A stretch of DNA of 64,000 nucleotides, taken from positions 2,604,001 through 2,668,000 of the forward strand of contig NZ_CP025429.1 in assembly GCF_002848345.1 (NCBI RefSeq), written 5' to 3'. This document shows, piece after piece, positions 44,129 to 50,881 of this stretch; within the stretch, counting starts at the first letter, position 1; every line of letters begins with the position of its first letter. The notes under the pieces are model-generated. The model made no database searches. It was given only the letters and a program-made list of their open reading frames with translations, and was not told the DNA's origin. This DNA is from Chromobacterium sp. ATCC 53434 (lineage in GTDB: Bacteria; Pseudomonadota; Gammaproteobacteria; Burkholderiales; Chromobacteriaceae). The translations under genes and the position numbers were made by a program.

Positions 44129-45787
44129 TCACACTCCCTCGGTCAGTTGCGGCGAGATCACCACGATGATTTCCTCGTCGTCCTGCGACGACGACTTGGT
44201 GCCGCCCTCGTAAGCCACCACCCCCTTGCGCGCGGTATTGCTCTTGGCGCGGCGGAAGCCGCTGAGAATCAGCGTCTGTCCGGATTTCAGCGAGGCGCGC
44301 TGCATGGTCTGCACCGACGAGGTGTTCGGCGTCTGGATGGTGTTGTCGCCGGAGGTGACCTTGGTGATGTCTATCAGCTCCGACAAGTCGATCTGCACCT
44401 GCAGCATCACGCTGCGGTTGTCCAGCAGCGTCGGCATCAGATTCATCACGAAGCCGGTGGTGATCAGGCCCGGCGTCAGGCCGGTGCTCGGCGCCGAGCC
44501 GTTGGTGCCGGCCGTCGACGTGATGCTGGCCAGATAACCCTGGTTATTGGTCACCGCCACCGGCGCCGGCTGATTGTTCAGCGTCACCACATTGGTGTTC
44601 ACCACGGTGCTGACCCGCCCTTGCTGGCTCAAAGCCTGCAACAGGATCTTGCTGCCGCTGAACTGGCCGGAATTCATCGTGATACCGAACACGCCGGCGC
44701 CGTCCCCCGCGCCGGCCGGCATCGTGAAGGTGCTGCCCCAGCCGCTGGACGCGGAACGATAGACCAGGCTCCAGTCGACGCCGGAAGCACTGTTTTCATT
44801 CAGCTTGATCGAGAACACCTGCACCGACAGATTGACTTGGCGGCCCAATACCGCGTTTTCGCCGTCGATGTAGCGCCGCACCCGGTCCACCACGTCGGCG
44901 GAGTCGGTCACGGTGATCGAGCTGGTCATTTCCGACGGCATCGCCTTGCCCAGCGGCGACAGCATGCTGTTGACGGTATCGGCCAGCTTGTCCCAGTAAC
45001 GCAGCTCCGAGGTCATGCTGACCGAGGAATCGGAACCGAAGCTGAGCGTGGCGCCGCCGCTCGAACCGCCGCCGCTGCCTCCGCCGCTGCCGCCCGAGGT
45101 GCTCTGCGAGCTTTTGCCCACCTTGGCCGTGTAGCTGGACACGCCCGGCATGGTCTTGATCTGAAAGGTGCGCGTCATCAGCCGCGAAAACTCCACCACG
45201 CCGTTGCGATAGCTCCAGTTGGTGCCGGTGCGGTTGGCCACCGCGTCCAACAGGCCGCGCAGCGTGCCGGAGTAGTTGATCTGGGTGCGAGGCTCGGTCT
45301 CCATCGCCGCCGAGGCCAGCGGCGAGTTCATGCCCGGCATCGCGCCGCCCATGCCGCCAGGCAGCGGCGGCATGCCCGTCGGCGGCATCGGCATGCCGCC
45401 CGGGCTGGCGTTGCCGCCGGCGCCCTGTTGCTTGGACGGGCTGATGCCGAAGATATCGCGCGCCAGGCGAATGGTGACGCCCTGCTCCTTGGAAACCTGC
45501 TCGGCGATCAGCGACAACGGCAAGGCCCGGCCCGAGGAGAAGCCGGCCGGCTGACCAAAGCGCGCCGGCAGCGAGTCGATCTCGTCCATCACCACCGAGC
45601 GCTGGGCGAACCAGGCGCCGCTGTCGTGCTCCATCAGTTGCGGCTGGCGATAAGACAGATTCTCCTGCGCGCTGCGCAGCACGGTCTGCGCCGCCGACAC
45701 CCTGTCGTCGGTCTTCTGCAACATGCCGGGCGTGCCGCAAGCGGACAGCACCGAGACGCCGCACACCGCGGCTACGATCTTCTTCAT
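44129..45787 (-). CDS. pilN: Type IVB pilus outer-membrane secretin PilN
   Basis: 552 residues. Lipoprotein signal peptide with lipobox LSAC (Cys about 17). An N-terminal domain is followed by a Gly/Ser-rich linker (SGGSGGGSGGGSSGG, about 240) and the secretin C-domain: TVVNTNVVTLNNQPAPVAVTNN (about 400), GFVMNLMPTLLDNRSVMLQVQIDLSEL and SLKSGQTLILSGF. It is the outer-membrane pore for the pilus, self-targeted by its lipid. The family is PilN/BfpB. It follows the TcpQ-domain gene by ten bases. Confidence 0.94.
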   Translation of the reverse strand: MKKIVAAVCGVSVLSACGTPGMLQKTDDRVSAAQTVLRSAQENLSYRQPQLMEHDSGAWFAQRSVVMDEIDSLPARFGQPAGFSSGRALPLSLIAEQVSKEQGVTIRLARDIFGISPSKQQGAGGNASPGGMPMPPTGMPPLPGGMGGAMPGMNSPLASAAMETEPRTQINYSGTLRGLLDAVANRTGTNWSYRNGVVEFSRLMTRTFQIKTMPGVSSYTAKVGKSSQSTSGGSGGGSGGGSSGGATLSFGSDSSVSMTSELRYWDKLADTVNSMLSPLGKAMPSEMTSSITVTDSADVVDRVRRYIDGENAVLGRQVNLSVQVFSIKLNENSASGVDWSLVYRSASSGWGSTFTMPAGAGDGAGVFGITMNSGQFSGSKILLQALSQQGRVSTVVNTNVVTLNNQPAPVAVTNNQGYLASITSTAGTNGSAPSTGLTPGLITTGFVMNLMPTLLDNRSVMLQVQIDLSELIDITKVTSGDNTIQTPNTSSVQTMQRASLKSGQTLILSGFRRAKSNTARKGVVAYEGGTKSSSQDDEEIIVVISPQLTEGV

Positions 45788-45797
45788 GCGTCTTTCC

Positions 45798-46211
45798 TTA
45801 GCGCGTCGCGTTGATCACGCGAATGACCTTGTTGGCGTCGTACACCTTGATGCGAACCGGGGTGTCGGAGTTCTGCAGCGATTTGGCCACTTGCTCCATC
45901 ACCTCCAGAAAAGTGCCGTTGAACGTCGCCGGATAATCGATGGGAAAGTCCCGCTCCAGCTCCCAGGCCAGCTCCCAGCCGTTGGCCTTGGCGTAGTCGC
46001 GCAAGGCGGCGGAGATTCGCCCCTGTCCGGGCGTCAGCCGCAGCGGCGCCCGGGACTGGCCGAATTCGATCTGCCGGCCGTCGGCTCCGCCGCCGCCCGC
46101 TCCGCCAGCGGCGGCATCCTGCGCGGCCGGGTTGTCCAGGTAGAGGAAACCGGCCTGGGCGTGCAGCGCGCACGCCAGCAAGGCTGCCGCCATCAATGTC
46201 TTCTGCTTCAT
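45798..46211 (-). CDS. pilL: PilL/TcpQ-domain pilus protein
   Basis: 137 residues: signal peptide (about 1-20, LMAAALLACALHAQA) and a C-terminal TcpQ domain, LTPGQGRISAALRDYAKANGWELAWELERDFPIDYPATFNGTFLEVMEQVAKSL. It corresponds to the C-terminal third of R64 PilL; the longer N-terminal part is absent. TcpQ proteins stabilise the secretin in the outer membrane. First gene of the main pilus unit. Confidence 0.88.
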   Translation of the reverse strand: MKQKTLMAAALLACALHAQAGFLYLDNPAAQDAAAGGAGGGGADGRQIEFGQSRAPLRLTPGQGRISAALRDYAKANGWELAWELERDFPIDYPATFNGTFLEVMEQVAKSLQNSDTPVRIKVYDANKVIRVINATR

Positions 46212-46239
46212 AGCCGAACCTTATAGATTCACTTTAATA

Positions 46240-46260
46240 GGTATGATATCAAACTTTTTT
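46240..46260 (-). promoter_or_regulatory. Locus-wide AT motif, copy upstream of pilL
   Basis: Minus strand AAAAAAGTTTGATATCATAC, 29-49 bases upstream of the pilL start, in the 58-base gap after dotM. Confidence 0.65.
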
Positions 46261-46269
46261 AAACGCAGG

Positions 46270-47205
46270 TCAAATAAAACCGCCGCGTCCGCCTTCGGGC
46301 AGCGGCATGCCCTTCTGCTGCATGATCTGTTGAATGGTCAGGTTCAGATAGCGGCGCATGATCACCAGGCAGCCATAAAGCCGGATGTCGCGCAGCGGCT
46401 TGCGCTCCGCCAGTTCCATATAATAATGGGCCATCACGCCGGCGCCCTCCATGAACACCGTCTTGCGGCCTACGCTGGCCAGCGCCGCCCACAACTCCGG
46501 ATGCCCGTGGCGGAACAGGATGGGCCGGGCCCAATCGCAACGCACCACGCCGTTCTTCTCGCGGTGATGGTGCAAAAGCCTGACCATCGCGGTGGAACGG
46601 TAGGCGTGCTTGTCGCAGGCCAGTTTGACCAGCTTGGCGCTGACGCCGAGCTTGCGGGCGAAGCCGACCAGCAGCGGATCGTCCGGATTGGACGGCACGC
46701 CGACCTGCTTCTCCAGCTGGGTCAGGAATTTCTCGTCGAAATCGGCCGCCTCGTGGTCCAGGCCGTTCAGCCTCATCCACTCCGACACCTGATACAGCTG
46801 CCTCTCCTTGGGTTCCAACCCGCGCGCCCGTATCACCCGATCGAACATCTTGCGATTGGCCGGCCGGTTCGACCACACCCTGCGCACCGCGCGCTCCCTG
46901 CGGATGTGGCGCAGCAGCAAGGGCGCCGCCGGCAAGGCCGCCAGCCAGCCCAGCGCATAATCGAGCGCGATGGTTCTGGCCATCGTCGGCTGCTCGCGCA
47001 GCCACTCGGCCCCATGCGCGAACGGCACGCCCAGCAACGGAATCTTCGCCAGCCACAGATAGCGGCCATAGGTGCTCTGCATCCACTTCTGCCATAGATG
47101 AGGCGCGAAATATACCGCGGCCGCCGCCAAGGCCAGCGCGCCGACAACCAGAAACAACCTGTCGTCGCCGCCGCCGCTGCCGCCGCCGCCATTGCGCGCC
47201 GCCAT
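46270..47205 (-). CDS. dotM: DotM/IcmP/TrbA coupling-complex protein
   Basis: 311 residues: one membrane span at about 17-35, a second hydrophobic region near 88-103, then a cytoplasmic domain with KHAYRSTAMVRLL, WARPILFRHGHPELWAALASVGRKTVFMEGAGVMAHYYMELAERKPL, highly characteristic of DotM/TrbA. It partners with DotL in the type IV coupling complex. Its start overlaps the IcmT stop by one base. Unlike plasmid trbA-trbC, dotM and dotL are 30 kb apart here. Confidence 0.93.
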   Translation of the reverse strand: MAARNGGGGSGGGDDRLFLVVGALALAAAAVYFAPHLWQKWMQSTYGRYLWLAKIPLLGVPFAHGAEWLREQPTMARTIALDYALGWLAALPAAPLLLRHIRRERAVRRVWSNRPANRKMFDRVIRARGLEPKERQLYQVSEWMRLNGLDHEAADFDEKFLTQLEKQVGVPSNPDDPLLVGFARKLGVSAKLVKLACDKHAYRSTAMVRLLHHHREKNGVVRCDWARPILFRHGHPELWAALASVGRKTVFMEGAGVMAHYYMELAERKPLRDIRLYGCLVIMRRYLNLTIQQIMQQKGMPLPEGGRGGFI

Positions 47206-47462
47206 CAGACCGGTCTCCTATAGCGCGGTCGCGCATGATAGAAGCGGCCGGACAGCTTGGCCCTGCCGTAGCGGAAAGCCTGCTCTATCGGCACGCCCTT
47301 GTATTCAAACAGGATCAACACGCCGAAGATCAGCAGCATCGCCAGCACCGTATACCATTTGAACTTGAGGATCAGCACCGGCAGGATGTAAAAGGCCCGC
47401 GAATCCAGCCAGGGCGTGAAGCGCGGCGACTGCGCGGCGAATACCCATAATTGACCGTCCAT
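47205..47462 (-). CDS. icmT: IcmT/TraK-like small membrane protein
   Basis: 85 residues. FTPWLDSRAFYILPVLILKFKWYTVLAMLLIFGVLILFEYKG has a double hydrophobic stretch (about 22-58), and the basic tail FRYGRAKLSGRFYHARPRYRR follows; layout and size match IcmT/TraK. Role in the channel is poorly known (pore formation in Legionella). Its neighbour position between dotB and dotM also matches traJ-traK in R64. Confidence 0.8.
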   Translation of the reverse strand: MDGQLWVFAAQSPRFTPWLDSRAFYILPVLILKFKWYTVLAMLLIFGVLILFEYKGVPIEQAFRYGRAKLSGRFYHARPRYRRPV

Positions 47463-47470
47463 GCCTCACC

Positions 47471-47725
47471 TCACCACAGCGAATCTTTATTGACGACATA
47501 ATGCGGGCGGCCGCGCTCGTCCTTGCCCTGGTACATCACCGCGGCGTCGCCGGCCGCCGCCGGAGCGGCGCAGGAGGAAGCCGCCGAGCCGGCGCCCGTG
47601 CCGGAGCCGACGGTGACGCCGGCCAGGAAAATCAATATGCCCAGGCCGGCCAGCAGCGCCTCGTACGGCAGGCGCTCGAAGGCGGCTCGCAGCAGCCCCG
47701 CCGCCCTGTTGTCTTGTTTGCTCAT
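47471..47725 (-). CDS. Small membrane protein in the dotB-icmT gap, unknown
   Basis: 84 residues: short basic N-terminus, one membrane segment (about 23-42, LLAGLGILIFLAGVTVG), then a periplasmic tail with a single cysteine (SSCAAP). Not recognised. It is tightly packed in the unit (seven bases after dotB, eight before icmT) and so probably works in the channel. Confidence 0.65.
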   Translation of the reverse strand: MSKQDNRAAGLLRAAFERLPYEALLAGLGILIFLAGVTVGSGTGAGSAASSCAAPAAAGDAAVMYQGKDERGRPHYVVNKDSLW

Positions 47726-47732
47726 CGTCGCC

Positions 47733-48854
47733 TCATCCGGTCATCAGATAGGTAATCACGTCTTCCTGCCGCACCCGCCCCCGCTCGATCAGCTCCAGCG
47801 CGCTCTGCCGCATCGGCCGGCCATACAGGTTCACCTTTTCCCGCATCAGCTGGAACACCCGCTCCGAGTTGGAGGCGATCTCCTGCGCCACCGAGCCGGC
47901 GCTGCCCAAGCGGGTGAAGTCCAGGCACTCCCGCACCGCGACGCGCTTGCCGTCCACCGTCGGCACCAGATGCTGGCACACCACGTATTTCAGCGTGGTG
48001 GCGAGGTTGTAGATCATCACCGCCCGCATCGCCTGCGGGAAAAACTTGGACCAGTAGTCGAACAGCTCCGGAATGGTGTTCGGGTGCATGGTGGCGTACA
48101 CCAGGTGGCCGGACTGCGCCGCCCAGATCGCCGCCTGCGCCGTCTCGGCGTCGCGGACCTCGCCGACCAGCATATGGGTCGGCGCCATCCGCAGATGGGC
48201 GCGGATGCCATCGGAGAAGCTCTCGACCGAGCTGCCCACCTGCATCTGGTCGATGACCGCGGTCGGCGCCGCCACCCTGCCGTAGACGAACTCCACCGGA
48301 TCCTCGATGGTGCGCAGGATGCAGGACGAGTCCGGCCGCTCGACATGGTCGCGCAACAGCGAGGACAAGGTGGCCGACTTGCCGGAGCCGGTTGGACCGG
48401 TCACCAGGATCAGGCCGGACCGCTGGGTGCGGCTGACGTAGACCAGATCCTCCGGCGCGTCGGCCTCGGCCAGCGTCCACGGCTCCGGCTTGATGCGGCG
48501 GAAGGTGGCCGACGGCCCGGCGGTCTCGCTCTGCATGTCCCGCGCCACCGCGACCCGGAAGCGCTGGCCGTCCAGGCCCTCGTAGACGAAGTCCAGCGAG
48601 CGGGCCTTGCCCATCACCATGTCGTAGCCGTTGACGTTGTCCTTATACGCCGCGGTCAGCAGCTGGCGCATCTCGTTCTGCTGCAGCCGCCGGTTCATCA
48701 CCAGCCGGTTGCGGCCGAAGACCTTGGCCACCGGATAGGTGTCCTGTTTCAGGAAAATGTCGCTGGCGTCCGCAAAGCGGTTCAACAGGCTTTCCAGATC
48801 GCCGCGGCTGACTTTGGAGCCGGCGTCGAAATCATCGTCGCGCGCGGACATCAT
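47733..48854 (-). CDS. dotB: DotB/TraJ secretion ATPase
   Basis: 373 residues; the ATG at 48854 overlaps the dotC stop by four bases, and an adjacent second ATG (48851) is in frame. PilT-like ATPase: Walker A GPTGSGKSATL (about 151-161), Asp box RTIEDPVEF, Walker B MLVGEVRD, His box HLVYATMHP. It is the cytoplasmic energiser that docks on DotO. Downstream of dotD-dotC, exactly as in R64 (traH-traI-traJ) and Legionella. Confidence 0.95.
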   Translation of the reverse strand: MMSARDDDFDAGSKVSRGDLESLLNRFADASDIFLKQDTYPVAKVFGRNRLVMNRRLQQNEMRQLLTAAYKDNVNGYDMVMGKARSLDFVYEGLDGQRFRVAVARDMQSETAGPSATFRRIKPEPWTLAEADAPEDLVYVSRTQRSGLILVTGPTGSGKSATLSSLLRDHVERPDSSCILRTIEDPVEFVYGRVAAPTAVIDQMQVGSSVESFSDGIRAHLRMAPTHMLVGEVRDAETAQAAIWAAQSGHLVYATMHPNTIPELFDYWSKFFPQAMRAVMIYNLATTLKYVVCQHLVPTVDGKRVAVRECLDFTRLGSAGSVAQEIASNSERVFQLMREKVNLYGRPMRQSALELIERGRVRQEDVITYLMTG

Positions 48855-49672
48855 TTGCCTCCATCGAAAAACTCGGCGGCGCCCAGCTCGTCTATCGCCT
48901 TCCAGCGCGGCAGATCCTTGACGAACACCACCGGCTGCGACACCACCTTGCGCACCACCTTGACGTCGATGCCGCCGTCGGCGTCCACCACCCGCAGCTC
49001 CTGCCTCACCACCTTGGGCGGGTCCACCATTTTCTTCAGCCACAGCATCTTGTAGAGCAGCATGCCGTTGAAGCTTTCCTTCAGCTGCGCCAGCTTGCTG
49101 CCGTAAGCCACCTTGGCCGCCTGCACGCCGGCGACCCAGCCCTGGCGCACGCCGTCGTCCCAGGCCGCCTTCTCCTCCGGCGTCAGCGGCTTCAGCGCGG
49201 CGTCCGGCTCGCGCACCTCGGGCACCGGCTGCTGCATGTAATCCCACCAGCTGGGCGGCGCGGTGACGAAGCGCGCGTCCTCGCGCACCCGGTACGAGGC
49301 CTCGACCGACACCATGCTGGTCGGGCTTTCCAGCCTGACCGTGTTGCGGGACGAGCTGAGCACCGGCGGCAGCAGCGAATCTGGCAGCAGCAGCCGCGAA
49401 AAGTCGAACACCTGCGACAAGGTGGCGTCCTGCGCCTGCAGCATCGCGTTCAGCCGCTCGCACTCGCGCGCCTGGCCCAGCTGGGCGCCATAGGACAGGC
49501 CGGCGTTGAACACCGCCTTGACCTTCAACGCCGCCTGCTCGGACAGATAGCTCTTAGGCTGCCAGTTCAGGGCATCCCACAGCGCGGCGCCGTCCTCGCC
49601 CGGAATCGGCGCCGCCGCCGCCGCGCCGCCGGCCAGGCCTAGCGACAACACCCACCACCACAAGCGCCTCAT
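48851..49672 (-). CDS. dotC: DotC/TraI core-complex protein, not lipidated
   Basis: 273 residues with signal peptide (about 1-20, LWWWVLSLGLAGGAAAAA). Family marks: WDALNWQPKSYLSEQAALKVKAVFNAGLSYGAQLG, YRVREDARFVTAPPSWWDYM and DDGVRQGWVAGVQAA. In Legionella DotC is a lipoprotein; here there is no cysteine at the signal cleavage region, so it should be soluble or held by DotD and DotH. It helps DotH reach the outer membrane. Confidence 0.93.
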   Translation of the reverse strand: MRRLWWWVLSLGLAGGAAAAAPIPGEDGAALWDALNWQPKSYLSEQAALKVKAVFNAGLSYGAQLGQARECERLNAMLQAQDATLSQVFDFSRLLLPDSLLPPVLSSSRNTVRLESPTSMVSVEASYRVREDARFVTAPPSWWDYMQQPVPEVREPDAALKPLTPEEKAAWDDGVRQGWVAGVQAAKVAYGSKLAQLKESFNGMLLYKMLWLKKMVDPPKVVRQELRVVDADGGIDVKVVRKVVSQPVVFVKDLPRWKAIDELGAAEFFDGGK

Positions 49673-49679
49673 CTATGCC

Positions 49680-50414
49680 TCACTCCACCCGCTGGTGCAG
49701 TCCCAGCGTCTCGCGCACCCGGCGCTCGCCGGCGCCGTCGTCGACGAAGGGACCGACCTCGATCTGGAATTTGCGGCCCACCGGCCGGACTTGGGACTCG
49801 AAGCCCTTGCTCTTGTAATCGCCGGCCACCCGCACCGCCAGCTTGCGATCGGCGAACAGGCCGCCATTCATCGCGTATTTCTGGATCAGCGGCTTGGACG
49901 CCGAGGCCTGGAACGCGGTCTTGGGATCGCGCGCGTCGCCGATGGCACGCGTGTAGTCCAGCACGATGGTCCGCGACTTCTCGTCCACCGCCAGCACATA
50001 GGGGAACTGGTCGCCGATGGAGCGCAAGACCGCGATCGCCGGCTGCGACACGCTCTTGATCCGCACGATGCTGTCGACGTCGGCCGAGCCGCGCTCTTCG
50101 AAACGCCAGCCTATGGCGTCGGCGATGTTCTTGACGATGCCGTGCGGCACGCCGACGTATTCGGTGGAATACAGCCGGTTCAGGTCGTTGCTGGGCGTGG
50201 CGGCCAGGCTGGCCTTCAGCTCCTGCATCGCCTTGTCGCCGCTGTTGACCACCGTCATCCGCGCCAGCAGCTGCTGGCTGCGGGCCGCGTCCTCGGCGGC
50301 CTTAGCCAGCATCGCCAGTTCGGGACTGGCCGCCGGATCCCTGGCTGCCGGCACGGCGCAGCCGGCCAGCGCCAGCACGGCGCCGGCCATCACTAAGGAC
50401 ATTGCGGATCTCAT
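49680..50414 (-). CDS. dotD: DotD/TraH lipoprotein with SPOR-like C-terminal extension
   Basis: 244 residues from ATG 50414, with GGAG nine bases upstream; ATG 50429 has no such site. Lipobox LAGC (Cys about 19). The DotD domain, secretin N0-like, is at about 80-150 (YVGVPHGIVKNIADAIGWRFEER, YVLAVDEKSRTIVLDY). Legionella DotD is about 160 residues; here about 80 extra residues follow (GGLFADRKLAVRVAGDYKSKGFESQVRPVGRKFQIEVGPF) that look like a SPOR peptidoglycan-binding domain. It anchors DotH/DotC in the outer membrane and may also grip the wall. Confidence 0.85.
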   Translation of the reverse strand: MRSAMSLVMAGAVLALAGCAVPAARDPAASPELAMLAKAAEDAARSQQLLARMTVVNSGDKAMQELKASLAATPSNDLNRLYSTEYVGVPHGIVKNIADAIGWRFEERGSADVDSIVRIKSVSQPAIAVLRSIGDQFPYVLAVDEKSRTIVLDYTRAIGDARDPKTAFQASASKPLIQKYAMNGGLFADRKLAVRVAGDYKSKGFESQVRPVGRKFQIEVGPFVDDGAGERRVRETLGLHQRVE

Positions 50415-50443
50415 CGCTCGATGCTCCATTTGTATATTTTGAT

Positions 50444-50464
50444 AGTAATCATATCAAACTTTTT
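50444..50464 (-). promoter_or_regulatory. Locus-wide AT motif, copy upstream of dotD
   Basis: Minus strand AAAAAGTTTGATATGATTAC, 30-50 bases upstream of ATG 50414, in the gap after the small gene that ends at 50480. Confidence 0.65.
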
Positions 50465-50479
50465 TATTGCGCAGTTGAA

Positions 50480-50881
50480 TTATTTCCGCTGCGCCGGCGG
50501 CAGCAGTTGTTCGACCAACTCCTCATCGCCGAGCGACTCCGCCAACGTTTCGCGGCGGCGGTCGAAATCGGCCTGCCAGCGCGCCACGCCTTGCGGCAGC
50601 CGCTCCAGCTTGCGGAACAGCATGCTGCGCGGATTGCGCCGCGCCCATTCGCCCAAGGCCAGCAGGCTGGCGTGCGGCATCGCCGTCAGTCGCTCCATCA
50701 GCACCGGAGACGGCAGCAAACCGTGCAAGCGGTACCAGATGCCGTCCGCGGCGTCGTCCGACGGCGCGGCGTAGCCTATTTCGTCGCCATGGGCCAGCGC
50801 CCACTCCTCCGGCGCCGACACGTCGCCGTCCTCGTCGGCAAACCAGCGCGCCAGCGCGGCGCGGTCCATTCCGTCTTCCAT
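50480..50881 (-). CDS. Hypothetical protein after icmB
   Basis: 133 residues, starting within the icmB stop (TGATGG). Acidic N-terminal half (ALARWFADEDGDVSAPEEWALAHGDEIGY) and basic helical C-terminal half (ARRNPRSMLFRKLERLPQGVARW, ETLAESLGDEELVEQLLPP). Cytoplasmic, no membrane span. Position resembles traV in R64 but I see no similarity; not recognised. Confidence 0.65.
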   Translation of the reverse strand: MEDGMDRAALARWFADEDGDVSAPEEWALAHGDEIGYAAPSDDAADGIWYRLHGLLPSPVLMERLTAMPHASLLALGEWARRNPRSMLFRKLERLPQGVARWQADFDRRRETLAESLGDEELVEQLLPPAQRK

